NCBI RefSeq assembly: GCF_013170705.1
Contig: NZ_CP033334.1
Span: 1,054,001-1,118,000, forward strand
Source of the DNA: Mesorhizobium loti
Lineage (GTDB): Bacteria > Pseudomonadota > Alphaproteobacteria > Rhizobiales > Rhizobiaceae
Direction of reading: 5' to 3'
Length of the DNA stretch: 64,000 nucleotides
In this document: positions 17,415 through 25,718 of the stretch, piece after piece
Layout of the letters: each line of letters starts with the position of its first letter
Position numbering within the stretch: the first letter of the stretch is position 1
The notes under the pieces: generated by a model
What the model was told of the DNA's origin: nothing
Seen by the model: only the letters and a program-made list of their open reading frames with translations
The model's database searches: none
Made by a program: the position numbers and the translations under genes

Positions 17415-18107
17415 ATGCCGCATCACATCCTCGTCGCCGACGATGATCCGCATATCCGCGAAGTGATCTGCTTCGCGCTGGAAAAGGCCGGCATGAAGAC
17501 TTCAGCCGTTTCCGATGGCGCCGCCGCCCTGCAGGCGGTCGAACGGCATCCGCCCGACCTCATCGTGCTCGACATCGGCATGCCCGAGATGGACGGGCTG
17601 GAGGTCTGCCGGCGGCTCAGGCAGCGATCCGATGTGCCGGTGCTGTTCCTGTCCGCGCGAGACGAAGAGATCGACCGCATCCTCGGTCTCGAAATGGGCG
17701 GCGACGACTATGTGACGAAGCCGTTCAGCCCGCGCGAGCTCGTCGCCCGTGTCAACGTCATCCTGCGCCGCGCGCGCCCGGCGGTGCCCCAACCCGCCGA
17801 CGACACGCAGTTTTCGCATGGCAAGCTCACGCTGGCGCCGGCCAGCCACGCGGCCGCCTTCAACGGTGAGCCGCTTGCCCTGACGGGCATCGAGTTCTCG
17901 ATCCTGAAAGGGTTTCTGGCGCGGCCGACGCATGTGCTCGGCCGTGACGCGGTGATGGCCAATGCCTATGCCGGAAAAATCCATGTCGCCGACCGCACGG
18001 TCGACAGCCATATCCGCAACATCCGCGCCAAGCTGGCGGCGGTCGGTTGCCAGGAGGTCATCGAGACCGTGCATGGCGTCGGCTTCCGGCTCGGCCGATG
18101 CGGCTGA
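17415..18107 (+). CDS. OmpR/PhoB-family response regulator (CreB-like)
   Basis: A 230-residue response regulator. The receiver domain (residues 3-118) has the acidic pocket ADDDPH, phosphoacceptor Asp53 in VLDIGMPEMDG, and Lys102 in YVTKPFSPREL. A winged-helix DNA-binding domain fills about residues 135-228 with the ending VETVHGVGFRLG. Its stop overlaps the kinase start by 10 bases, so kinase and regulator are a cognate pair. It starts 3 bases after the DUF4173 gene. CreB-likeness is inferred from the CreC-like kinase. Confidence 0.93.
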   Translation: MPHHILVADDDPHIREVICFALEKAGMKTSAVSDGAAALQAVERHPPDLIVLDIGMPEMDGLEVCRRLRQRSDVPVLFLSARDEEIDRILGLEMGGDDYVTKPFSPRELVARVNVILRRARPAVPQPADDTQFSHGKLTLAPASHAAAFNGEPLALTGIEFSILKGFLARPTHVLGRDAVMANAYAGKIHVADRTVDSHIRNIRAKLAAVGCQEVIETVHGVGFRLGRCG

Positions 18108-19693
18108 CGAGCAAATGGATCGGCCGCAAATGGCGGCCACGGCTTGCCACGGTCGTCGTCGCCATCCTGATCCTGGTGATGGCGCTGCCGCTGGTCGGCC
18201 TGTTCTTCTTCCGCCTCTACGAGAACCAGCTGATCCGGCAGACCGAGGCGGAGCTGATCGCGCAAGGGGCGGCGATCGCCGCCATCTACGCGCAGGAGGT
18301 GCGTGACGCGGGCATTGCGCCGGACAAGCTTGGCGCGCCGATGCCGCAGCCGGACGGAAGTGCGAGCCGAGGCGCCAATATCGACGGACCCTACCGGCCA
18401 ATCGAGCCACGCCTCGATCTCGCCTCCGACTCCGTGCTTCCGACCCGGCCGGCGGCGATACCAGCCACCGCCGATCCCGCCTTCGCCGCGATCGGTACGC
18501 GCCTGTCAGGCATTCTCGACGCGACGCAGAAAACCACGCTGGCCGGCTTCCGGCTGCTCGACCCCGCGGGCGTCGTCATTGCCGGGCGCAACGAGATCGG
18601 GCAGTCGCTGGCCAATGTGGAGGAGGTTCGCGAGGCGCTTGCCGGCCGCTATGACAGTGCGTTGCGACTGCGCATCCCCGACCAGCCGGCGCCGCCGCTC
18701 TATTCGGTCAGCCGCGGCACCAGGGTGCGTGTCTTCGTCGCCATGCCGGTGGCCGTCGACGGCAAGGTGGCAGGCGTGGTTTACGTGTCGCGGACGCCCA
18801 ACAACATCGTCAAGCATCTCTATGGCGAACGCGGCAAGGTGACCTTGGCGGCGATCGCCATTCTCGGCGGCACGCTGCTCATCGGCCTCGTCTTCCTGCG
18901 GACCGTCAGCCGGCCGATCTATGCGCTGATCGACCGCACCCAGCGCATCGCCGCCGGCGAGCGCGACGCGATCCGGCCGCTCGACCACCACGGCACCCAC
19001 GAGATGGCCGAGCTTTCCGCCGCCTTCCTCGACATGGCCGAAAAGCTGCAGGCGCGCTCGGACTCGATCCAGACCTTCGCCACCCATGTCTCGCACGAGC
19101 TCAAGTCGCCGCTGACGGCGATCCAGGGCGCGGCGGAACTGCTGCGCGATTCCGGCAGCGCGATGGATGATGTCGAGCGGCGGCGCTTCTCCAACAATAT
19201 CGTCACCGATGCCGGGCGGCTCAATCTTCTGGTGCGCCGGCTCCTCGACCTGGCGAAAGCCGAAAACCTCGCACCCAGCGGCGAAAGCACCTCGATCGAT
19301 GCCGCGCTGGCGCTGCTGCCGGTCGACAGCAGGCTGGCGGTTCGCGTCGAGGCCGGCGGCGATCTGGCCCTGCGCATATCGGGCGAGAACGGAGCAATCG
19401 TGCTTGCCAATCTCATCGACAATTCCGCCAGGCACGGCGCGACACTGGTTTCGATCACGGCGGCAAGTGCCGGCGGCAAGGCAACGGTGCTGGTCGGCGA
19501 CGACGGCGCCGGCATTTCGCCCAGCAACCGGGCGCGCATCTTCGAGCCGTTCTTCACCACGCGCCGGGATTCCGGCGGCACCGGCATGGGCCTCGGCATC
19601 GTGCTGGCCCTCCTGAAAGCGCATGATGGCTCGATCGGGCTGGTTGACTCCGAACGCGGCACGCGCTTCGAGATCATTCTGCCGGCGGCGTAG
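18098..19693 (+). CDS. Sensor histidine kinase (CreC-like)
   Basis: A 531-residue membrane kinase. TM1 is about residues 16-38, a periplasmic sensor region covers 40-247, TM2 about 248-268, then HAMP (270-320). The H-box HVSHELKSPLTAIQG carries His333, the N-box is NLIDNSARHG, and G-boxes GDDGAGIS, FEPFFTT and GTGMGLG complete the ATPase domain. The ATG at 18098 overlaps the regulator gene; an upstream in-frame ATG at 18047 would add 17 Arg/Pro-rich residues and is less likely. The stimulus is unknown. It works with the regulator just upstream and perhaps with the DUF4173 protein. Confidence 0.92.
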   Translation: MRLTSKWIGRKWRPRLATVVVAILILVMALPLVGLFFFRLYENQLIRQTEAELIAQGAAIAAIYAQEVRDAGIAPDKLGAPMPQPDGSASRGANIDGPYRPIEPRLDLASDSVLPTRPAAIPATADPAFAAIGTRLSGILDATQKTTLAGFRLLDPAGVVIAGRNEIGQSLANVEEVREALAGRYDSALRLRIPDQPAPPLYSVSRGTRVRVFVAMPVAVDGKVAGVVYVSRTPNNIVKHLYGERGKVTLAAIAILGGTLLIGLVFLRTVSRPIYALIDRTQRIAAGERDAIRPLDHHGTHEMAELSAAFLDMAEKLQARSDSIQTFATHVSHELKSPLTAIQGAAELLRDSGSAMDDVERRRFSNNIVTDAGRLNLLVRRLLDLAKAENLAPSGESTSIDAALALLPVDSRLAVRVEAGGDLALRISGENGAIVLANLIDNSARHGATLVSITAASAGGKATVLVGDDGAGISPSNRARIFEPFFTTRRDSGGTGMGLGIVLALLKAHDGSIGLVDSERGTRFEIILPAA

Positions 19694-19721
19694 AGAGGCC
19701 GGCGACCGGATCGGAGAAAAA

Positions 19722-20888
19722 ATGCGCTACGACATCGTCATCATCGGCGGGGCCATCGTCGGGTCCTCCATCGCCTACTACCTGCGCGAGGAAGGGTTTT
19801 CCGGCTCCATAGCGCTCATCGAACGCGACCCGCAATTCGCCCACGCGGCAACGACACTGTCCATGGCCTCGATCCGCCAGCAATTCTCCATCCCGGAAAA
19901 CATCCGGCTGTCGCAGTTCACCCTGAAACTGTTCCGGCGGCTGAAGGAAGAGTTCGGCGCGGACGCCGATATCGGATTTCGCGAGGGCGGCTACCTCATC
20001 CTCGCCGGGGAGGACGGCCTGCCGATCCTAAAGGCCAATCACGAGGCGCAGATGGCCGAGGGCGCCGACATCGTGCTCGAGGACGCCGAGCAGTTGGCGC
20101 GGCGTTTCGCCTGGCTGTCAACCGAAGGCATCTCCGCCGGCGCCTATGGCCGGACCGGCGAAGGCTGGTTCGACGCGCATGCGATGCTGATGCTGTTCCG
20201 CAAGGCGCTGCGCGACAAGAAGATCGATTTCATCGCCGCCTCGGTCACCGCCATTGCGCGCGAAGGCAACCGCGTCACCGGCGTCTCCCTCGACAATGGC
20301 CAGACGCTTGCCGCCGGCATCGTCGTCAATGCCGCCGGGCCGAACGCCGGCAATGTCGCGGCTTTCGCCGGGCTGGCGCTGCCGGTGGAGCCGCGCAAGC
20401 GCAACGTCTTCGTCTTCGAGGCGCGCGAGAAATATGCCGACATGCCGCTGCTGGTCGATCCCTCCGGCATTTATGTGCGCCCTGAAGGCTCGGTCTACCT
20501 CACTGGCGGCGCCGAGCCGGAAGAGATCGACGGTCCGGCCGATCCCGCCGATTTCGAGGTCAACTGGCCGCTGTTCGAAGAGGTGATCTGGCCGGCGCTG
20601 GCGACCCGCATTCCGGCCTTCGAGGCGATCAAGCCGACCCGCGCCTGGGCCGGGCATTATGACTACAACACGCTGGATCAGAACGCCGTGATCGGCCCGC
20701 ATCCCGAGGTCGGCAATTTCCTCTTCGCCAATGGCTTTTCCGGCCACGGCCTGCAGCAGGCGCCGGCGGTGGGCAAGGCGCTGGCGGAACTCGTCGTGCA
20801 TGGCGGGTATCGGACGATCGACTGCTCGGCGTTCGGCTACGAACGCGTGGCCGAAGGAAGGGCATTCCGGGAACTGAATGTGATTTGA
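19722..20888 (+). CDS. FAD-dependent oxidoreductase (DAO family)
   Basis: A 388-residue flavoprotein of the D-amino acid/sarcosine oxidase superfamily. The N-terminal Rossmann motif YDIVIIGGAIVGSSIAYYL binds FAD, IVVNAAGPNAG is the conserved mid motif and FANGFSGHGLQQAPAVGKAL near the C-terminus closes the FAD site. CGGAGAAAAA precedes the ATG. The protein starts 28 bases after the kinase gene on the same strand, so it may share its transcript. The amine or amino-acid substrate is unknown; no partner subunits of a heteromeric sarcosine oxidase are present. Confidence 0.88.
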   Translation: MRYDIVIIGGAIVGSSIAYYLREEGFSGSIALIERDPQFAHAATTLSMASIRQQFSIPENIRLSQFTLKLFRRLKEEFGADADIGFREGGYLILAGEDGLPILKANHEAQMAEGADIVLEDAEQLARRFAWLSTEGISAGAYGRTGEGWFDAHAMLMLFRKALRDKKIDFIAASVTAIAREGNRVTGVSLDNGQTLAAGIVVNAAGPNAGNVAAFAGLALPVEPRKRNVFVFEAREKYADMPLLVDPSGIYVRPEGSVYLTGGAEPEEIDGPADPADFEVNWPLFEEVIWPALATRIPAFEAIKPTRAWAGHYDYNTLDQNAVIGPHPEVGNFLFANGFSGHGLQQAPAVGKALAELVVHGGYRTIDCSAFGYERVAEGRAFRELNVI

Positions 20889-20937
20889 GGGGACTGGGCT
20901 ACGATCTTCGGTGTTTGCCACGGCGTCCCATTTTGTT

Positions 20938-21147
20938 CGTCATTCCAGGGCGGAGCAGGAGCGAAGCTCCGTCGCGGAGACCCTGGAATCCGTGCCGTTA
21001 CCGCTGCCGAAGGGCTCCAGCGGTGCAGAATGAAACGCCCGTGCGTTGTCCTAATAGTTCCGATCCGTCACGACACATCAACGTCGCGGCATGGTTCCAG
21101 GGTCTTCGCCGCGTCGCTTCGCTCCTTGCTCCGCCCTAGAATGACGA
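20938..21147. repeat. RIME-like paired inverted repeat, family A copy 2
   Basis: Second copy of the element at 7494-7711. The arms are about 20938-20998 and 21083-21147 in opposite orientation, with the shared GGGCGGAGC and GTCGCGGAGACCC motifs. The spacer differs from copy 1. The right arm contains the TAG stop (21136-21138) of the DUF72 gene, so the element supplies that protein's C-terminal end. Confidence 0.75.
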
Positions 21148-21882
21148 AGTCTTTGCAACCATCGCATCAACCTTGAGAGCGTTGCCAAGCGCGTGGCCTT
21201 GGGCCGTGTTGTCGAAGATGCCCCAGACCTCGCCGCCCGATGCTGCCGTTTCCCGCACTTGGCGGCCGATCCGGTCGAGGCTTTCGGCATCGTAGTCCGA
21301 GTAGTAGACACGCGGCACGCCATGCCAGCGAAAATAGGCAAGGCCGGACCAGCCGCCCGGCACCGCCGCGGCAGGGACCGGCGCCGGGTCGGCGGCCACA
21401 CGTGCAACCTGGCGGCGGGCCAGAAGCGTTTCCGCTGCCGCTTCGAACCAGCTGGGATGGCGTGGTTCACAGGCCAGCCTTGCCTTTGTCCGCTTGCTCA
21501 GCATGTCGAAGAAGCCGCCGGCGATGTCTGGCTCGAACGGCAAGCTCGGCGGCAGTTGCACCAGAAGCACGCCCAGCTTTTCGCCAAGACCCTCGACCTG
21601 CTGGAGAAACACTTCGGCAAGCGCATCGCAATCCACAAGACGATGCTCGTGGGTCATGGCCTTCGGCGTCTTCACGGCGAAGCGGAAGTGCTCCGGGACG
21701 GAACTTGCCCAGCGTTCATAGGTCTCGCGGCGATGCGGCCTGTAGGAGGACGTGTCGATCTCGACGATGGAAAAACGCTTGGCGTAACGCTCGAGATGTG
21801 GTCCGGGCTGCGGGAAGCCTTCCTTGTGCCGGGTTGGGATTCCCCAGCCGGCCGTGCCTATGAAGCATCCCTGTCTTTCCAT
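21136..21882 (-). CDS. DUF72 domain protein (YecE-like)
   Basis: A 248-residue TIM-barrel protein of the DUF72/YecE family. Family motifs are FIGTAGWGIP at the N-terminus, HLERYAKRFSIVEIDTSSY, the FAVKTPKAMTHEHRL segment, LLVQLPPSLPFE, CEPRHPSWF and VWGIFDNTAQGHALGNAL near the end. It is probably a cytosolic enzyme of unknown reaction. The C-terminal codons and stop lie in a family A repeat, suggesting that insertion of the repeat reset the end of the gene. No clear ribosome site precedes the ATG. Confidence 0.88.
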   Translation of the reverse strand: MERQGCFIGTAGWGIPTRHKEGFPQPGPHLERYAKRFSIVEIDTSSYRPHRRETYERWASSVPEHFRFAVKTPKAMTHEHRLVDCDALAEVFLQQVEGLGEKLGVLLVQLPPSLPFEPDIAGGFFDMLSKRTKARLACEPRHPSWFEAAAETLLARRQVARVAADPAPVPAAAVPGGWSGLAYFRWHGVPRVYYSDYDAESLDRIGRQVRETAASGGEVWGIFDNTAQGHALGNALKVDAMVAKTSSF

Positions 21883-21957
21883 GCATGGGGATGTGGACCA
21901 GAGGCGGTGCGGGTCAAGACGAGAGAGCGTGAAGCGTCGCTGCCACTGACCTGCTTC

Positions 21958-22446
21958 TCAAGCCGCCGCCAGCCTCCCGGCCAGATACGCCTGCAGCCAA
22001 GCCAGCACCCGGCCCCAATCCTCGGCATGCTCGGTCGCCGCTTCGGCCAGCCCGGCGAAACCGCCATGACAGATGGTCAGGCGCGTGCCCCTGGCGGTCG
22101 GCTGCAGCAGCCAGGCAAGCATGGTTTGCCGCCGGCCAAGCGTGGGATGGTCCCATGCGTAAGCTCGCGTCTGCACGATCCGGCGCGGCGCCTCGATCTC
22201 GACGAATTCGCCGCTGGCCGGCAGGTCCCTGCCGTCGGCGCCACGCGCAGTGGCCGTCCAGCGGCCGCCGACGCGAAGATCGGCCGACCAATCGACCATC
22301 CGGTAGCTGTCGGCGGACCCCCACCATTGCTCGACTTCCTTGCCGACCAGTGCCCGGAAGACGCGTTCCGGCGGCGCCTCGATCTCGGCCGATGCCATGA
22401 TCGTCTCGCCATTGGTCATGCTCTGTACCCAGGGATCATGCATCAT
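21958..22446 (-). CDS. SRPBCC domain protein (AHSA1-like), second in arsR operon
   Basis: A 162-residue START/SRPBCC-fold protein of the AHSA1-like (activator of Hsp90) group: EIEAPPERVFRALVGKEVEQWWG, VGGRWTATA and VEIEAPRRIVQTRAY are typical. The cavity fold binds small hydrophobic ligands. I chose the ATG at 22446 because GGAGG lies 5 bases upstream; the frame can be read from a TTG at 22458. It begins 38 bases after another SRPBCC gene and is probably the third gene of the operon headed by arsR. Confidence 0.85.
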   Translation of the reverse strand: MMHDPWVQSMTNGETIMASAEIEAPPERVFRALVGKEVEQWWGSADSYRMVDWSADLRVGGRWTATARGADGRDLPASGEFVEIEAPRRIVQTRAYAWDHPTLGRRQTMLAWLLQPTARGTRLTICHGGFAGLAEAATEHAEDWGRVLAWLQAYLAGRLAAA

Positions 22447-22484
22447 CGATGCCTCCAATTCGTTTCGCTACCGAAACGATCCTT

Positions 22485-22931
22485 TCATCCTTTCGATGGC
22501 GGGCGCTCAAAGCCCTTGCCGGTCTCAAGCAGGCTCTTGAGGCTGGCCAGCACCAGCGGCCAGCCCCTGGCGACGTTGCCGATCAGTTTGTGCGGCCCGT
22601 CCGCTTCATGGGTCACGGCGAGCTTCATCAGTTCGCCATCCTGCTCGATGGTGAAGGTGCAGCGCGTGTAGCCGTCTTCCCTGACCTCGGGCATCCATTC
22701 ATTGCGCCATTTGATGACCAGGCGCCGCGGCGGGTCGATCTCAAGAATCTCGCCGCTGTCGGCGACACGTCCGTCAGGCAGGATCAGCTTCCAGCTGGCA
22801 CCCACTTTCCACTCGCTCTCCTGATAGGAGCAGAGGAAGAACTGCCGGTTGAACTCCGGGTCGGTCAGGGCCTCCCAGAGCTTTTCGGCCGTGGTGCGGA
22901 TGTAGGTCACGTAAACGAAGCTGTTGCTCAT
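22485..22931 (-). CDS. SRPBCC domain protein (AHSA1-like), coupled to arsR
   Basis: A 148-residue AHSA1-like SRPBCC protein: VTYIRTTAEKLWEALTDPEFNRQFF, VGASWKLILPDGRVADSGEILEIDPPRR split over the core, then TFTIEQDGELMKLAVTHEAD. Pairs of ArsR-type repressors and SRPBCC proteins are common in rhizobia and actinobacteria; the SRPBCC protein may bind the inducer. The ATG at 22929-22931 shares its A with the TGA of the upstream arsR, so translation is coupled. Confidence 0.88.
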   Translation of the reverse strand: MSNSFVYVTYIRTTAEKLWEALTDPEFNRQFFLCSYQESEWKVGASWKLILPDGRVADSGEILEIDPPRRLVIKWRNEWMPEVREDGYTRCTFTIEQDGELMKLAVTHEADGPHKLIGNVARGWPLVLASLKSLLETGKGFERPPSKG

Positions 22932-23248
22932 CAGTCTTTCCTTTCGAGGCGTCTCTTCAAGTCGCTGAGGGCGGTCAATTGCCCCCGCTCGAATTTGCCG
23001 ATCCAGCGCTCGGCGATCTCGTTGATCGGAACCGGGTTGAGGTAATGCTCCTTCTCGCGCCCCTTGCGGATGGTGGTGACGAGGTTTGCTTCCTCCAGGA
23101 TCGCCAGATGCTTGGTCACCGCCTGTCGCGTCATGTCCATCTCCGCGCAAAGCGCGTTCAGCGTCTGCCCGTTCCTGGCGTGGAGGCTGTCCAGCAATTG
23201 CCGGCGTGTCGGGTCGGCCAACGCGCGAAAGACTGCATCCATGCTCAT
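22931..23248 (-). CDS. ArsR-family transcriptional regulator
   Basis: A 105-residue winged-helix repressor of the ArsR family, subgroup paired with SRPBCC proteins. [20 protein letters not shown] opens the fold and [19 protein letters not shown] is the recognition helix. The canonical metal-site ELCVC is absent, so an organic ligand is more likely than a metal. I set the start at ATG 23246-23248: an upstream ATG at 23261-23263 lies inside the operator, and the promoter predicts that the mRNA begins at or next to 23248, making it leaderless. ATG 23242 is the alternative. Confidence 0.88.
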   Translation of the reverse strand: MSMDAVFRALADPTRRQLLDSLHARNGQTLNALCAEMDMTRQAVTKHLAILEEANLVTTIRKGREKEHYLNPVPINEIAERWIGKFERGQLTALSDLKRRLERKD

Positions 23249-23252
23249 GGCT

Positions 23253-23282
23253 TTAATATGCAACCATTTGGTTGCATGTCAA
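23253..23282 (-). promoter_or_regulatory. arsR promoter with operator filling the -35/-10 spacer
   Basis: On the minus strand, -35 is TTGACA (23277-23282) and -10 is TATTAA (23253-23258). The 18 bases between them (23259-23276) are the palindrome TGCAACCAAATGGTTGCA with perfect 8-bp arms and a 2-base centre. A dimeric repressor bound there would block RNA polymerase completely. This predicts autorepression by the ArsR protein encoded immediately downstream. Confidence 0.85.
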
Positions 23283-23330
23283 GCGGCAAGATCTCGCGTC
23301 GTGGCGACGCGATGCGGCACCGCGGAAAAC

Positions 23331-23375
23331 ATCAGCCTTTGCAAAACCGCAGCCATTTTGGGCGTCATGCATCAC
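23331..23375. repeat. Degenerate family D palindromic repeat
   Basis: A diverged copy of the roughly 48-bp palindrome seen at 37781-37829 and 61862-61909. The shared core is CAAAACCGC, then about 5 bases, then TTTTGGGCG and TCATGCA. It lies in the 229-base divergent gap between arsR and leuD. Nothing else is seen in that gap except the leuD leader. Confidence 0.5.
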
Positions 23376-23477
23376 CCCTTGTGCCGGCGCGCACGAACAG
23401 TTGGCTTTTATTTGCCAGCGGCTTTGTGTAAACGGAGCTTCAGCAAATCCCCCGCAACGAAAACACGGGCCAAAGCC

Positions 23478-24083
23478 ATGGAAAAATTCACCAAGCTCAC
23501 CGGCGTCGCCGCTCCGATGCCGATCGTCAATGTCGACACCGACATGATCATCCCGAAGGATTATCTGAAGACGATCAAGCGCACCGGGCTCGGCACCGGC
23601 CTGTTCGCCGAGATGCGTTACAAGGATGACGGTTCGGAAAACCCGGATTTCGTGCTGAACAAGCCGGCCTACCGCAAGGCGCAGATCCTCGTTGCCGGCG
23701 ACAATTTCGGCTGCGGTTCGAGCCGCGAGCACGCGCCGTGGGCGCTGCTCGATTTCGGCATACGCTGCGTTATCTCGACCTCGTTCGCCGACATCTTCTA
23801 CAACAACTGCTTCAAGAACGGCGTGCTGCCGATCACCGTCAGCCCCGAGGATCTCGAGAAGCTGATGGACGACGCCTCGCGCGGCTCCAACGCAACTCTG
23901 TCGATCGACCTCGAGGCCAAGGAGATCCGCGGCCCCGATGGCGGCGTCGTCACCTTCGACCTCGACGACTTCAAGCGGCACTGCATGCTCAACGGCCTCG
24001 ACGACATCGGCCTGACCATGGAGAAGGCCGGCGCCATCGCCTCGTTCGAGAAGCGCAACGCCGAGCAGCGCCCCTGGGCCTGA
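23478..24083 (+). CDS. leuD: 3-isopropylmalate dehydratase small subunit
   Basis: A 201-residue small subunit of isopropylmalate isomerase, which with LeuC converts 2- to 3-isopropylmalate in leucine synthesis. [19 protein letters not shown], the swivelling-domain motif [21 protein letters not shown] and [17 protein letters not shown] are typical. The ATG at 23478 matches the family N-terminus MEKFTKLTG. The large subunit leuC, which holds the iron-sulfur cluster, is not in this window. leuB lies 3.9 kb downstream on the same strand. Confidence 0.96.
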   Translation: MEKFTKLTGVAAPMPIVNVDTDMIIPKDYLKTIKRTGLGTGLFAEMRYKDDGSENPDFVLNKPAYRKAQILVAGDNFGCGSSREHAPWALLDFGIRCVISTSFADIFYNNCFKNGVLPITVSPEDLEKLMDDASRGSNATLSIDLEAKEIRGPDGGVVTFDLDDFKRHCMLNGLDDIGLTMEKAGAIASFEKRNAEQRPWA

Positions 24084-24147
24084 GCGGCACCATCCGATCC
24101 CGGCCGCTTTCAGGCCGGGCTCGCATCGACTGAGGGGAGGGATAGTC

Positions 24148-25086
24148 ATGGCACGTTCGCTTCTTGCCAGCGTTTGCGGGCTGGCCTTGTTGCTGGTTCC
24201 CACCATGGGCGGCTTCGCGCAGACGCAGACGCCCGCCGCGCAGCAGACGCCCGCGGCAGCCCAGAAGCCGGCCGACCCGGGATCGTCAAGCACCAGCGAC
24301 GCGGCGCCCGCCGACAATGACAGCCAGGCGCCGATACCGTTCGAGGGCGGCCAACTGACCATCACGCAGCCGGAGCAGGATGGCGAGAAGGTGCTCGCCT
24401 ATGACGGCAAGCAGTTGGCCAGCAACTACGATGTCTTCTTCGACAAGATCGTGAAGATCGGCGACGTCAATGTGGCGCTGGTCGATGTCGGCGACGGCGG
24501 CAATCAATGCGGCCCGGTAAAGGTCATCGTGTGGAAGCCGGAAGGTGGCGAGATCCAGACCACGACGGTCGAGCAGGACGAATGCGGCGCGCCACCGGCG
24601 GCAATCTCCGACAGCGCCATTTATTTCGTGCCCTATCTGCTGCCGGGCGATGAGAAGCCGGCCTTGCAATGGTCGCCGACATCGGGGCTGACCACATCAG
24701 GCAATCTGATCTACATGCCCGAACCCGGCACCGACTGGAAGGATATCGACCCGTCGAAATACGACAACATCATCGACGCCTTCCACAATGAGGCCGTCTA
24801 CAAGGAAGCCGAAAAGCTGCTCGGCAAGGACATGCCCGACATGGCGACCAGCCTGCTGGTCGGCGGCGGCACCGAAAAGACCGCGTCCGGCGTCTTCTAT
24901 GCCAGCGGCTGCGTGCCGCATGATTGCGGCGGCAATGACGGCTTCATGGCGGTCGACCCGGCCAAGCACAAGCTCTACTTCGCCCGCCGCGGCGACAAGC
25001 CCGAGCCGGACGCCTGGCCGCCGACGGCGACATGGCCGGCAGATGTCAAGGAAGCGCTGGACAAGGCGCTTGGGTCGCCGAATTAA
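24148..25086 (+). CDS. Secreted protein with Ivy-like C-terminal motif
   Basis: A 312-residue exported protein. Signal peptide residues about 1-24 (ending GGFAQ), then a Gln/Ala/Pro-rich linker to about residue 60, a first domain to about 205, and a C-terminal region. There the segment LLVGGGTEKTASGVFYASGC leads into CVPHDCGGNDGF and MAVDPAKHKLYFARR. The CxPHDC loop followed by a beta-strand resembles the CKPHDC loop of Ivy, the periplasmic lysozyme inhibitor. The function as a lysozyme inhibitor is inferred from this motif only. A good GGGGAGGG site lies upstream. It starts 64 bases after leuD. Confidence 0.6.
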   Translation: MARSLLASVCGLALLLVPTMGGFAQTQTPAAQQTPAAAQKPADPGSSSTSDAAPADNDSQAPIPFEGGQLTITQPEQDGEKVLAYDGKQLASNYDVFFDKIVKIGDVNVALVDVGDGGNQCGPVKVIVWKPEGGEIQTTTVEQDECGAPPAAISDSAIYFVPYLLPGDEKPALQWSPTSGLTTSGNLIYMPEPGTDWKDIDPSKYDNIIDAFHNEAVYKEAEKLLGKDMPDMATSLLVGGGTEKTASGVFYASGCVPHDCGGNDGFMAVDPAKHKLYFARRGDKPEPDAWPPTATWPADVKEALDKALGSPN

Positions 25087-25134
25087 CGGGTCGCCAGGGC
25101 GTCTTCCCGTTGCCATTTGCCGACGGAGGTCACG

Positions 25135-25626
25135 ATGCAGAATCGGCGACAAGTAACGGCAGCCGCGCTGCTTCTTGGCGGCGGCTTGCTCACACCGGCT
25201 CTCGCCCGGGCGGCGACCGCGCCGCAATCGCTGGCGGATCGGTTCGCGGCGACATTGAGCGCGGGCGACATCGACGGCTTCTCCGAACTGTTCGCCGACA
25301 CCTATGTGAATCATCAACAAAGCGCCGCGGCACCGCCGCCGGCGAATGTCACCCCGAAACAGGCGACTGTGGCTTTCTTCAAGGCGCGGCTGGCGGCAAT
25401 GCCGGATCTCAAGGTCGACATCGAAGTCGTGGTCGCCGACAAGGACCATGTCGCGGCGAGTTTCGTCTACAGCGGTACGCACAAGGGCGCCTATTTCGGC
25501 GTCGCACCGACCGGTCGGGCACTTCGCTTCACCTCATGCGACATTTTCCGGGTGCAAGACGATCGCATCGTCGAGCATTGGGGCATGGGCGATATCGCAG
25601 GCGTCCTGGCCCAACTGCGAGCCTGA
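25135..25626 (+). CDS. Exported SnoaL-like (ester cyclase family) protein
   Basis: A 163-residue NTF2/SnoaL-fold protein with an N-terminal export signal (residues about 1-28, MQNRRQVTAAALLLGGGLL) whose two arginines hint at, but do not prove, Tat export. The SnoaL-like core is DRFAATLSAGDIDGFSELFADTYVNH followed by the typical ending FTSCDIFRVQDDRIVEHWGMGD. GGAGG lies 5 bases before the ATG, which decides the start. Many proteins of this fold bind small ligands without known catalysis. It follows the Ivy-like gene by 48 bases and may share its transcript. Confidence 0.8.
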   Translation: MQNRRQVTAAALLLGGGLLTPALARAATAPQSLADRFAATLSAGDIDGFSELFADTYVNHQQSAAAPPPANVTPKQATVAFFKARLAAMPDLKVDIEVVVADKDHVAASFVYSGTHKGAYFGVAPTGRALRFTSCDIFRVQDDRIVEHWGMGDIAGVLAQLRA

Positions 25627-25718
25627 CCTCCACCGGCTCACTGTTGGGGGCCCGCCATCCGGCCGGTCGGACGGACTTGCTTCGCGCCTTTAGGCAGCGG
25701 TGAAATTCGGCTGAAGCC

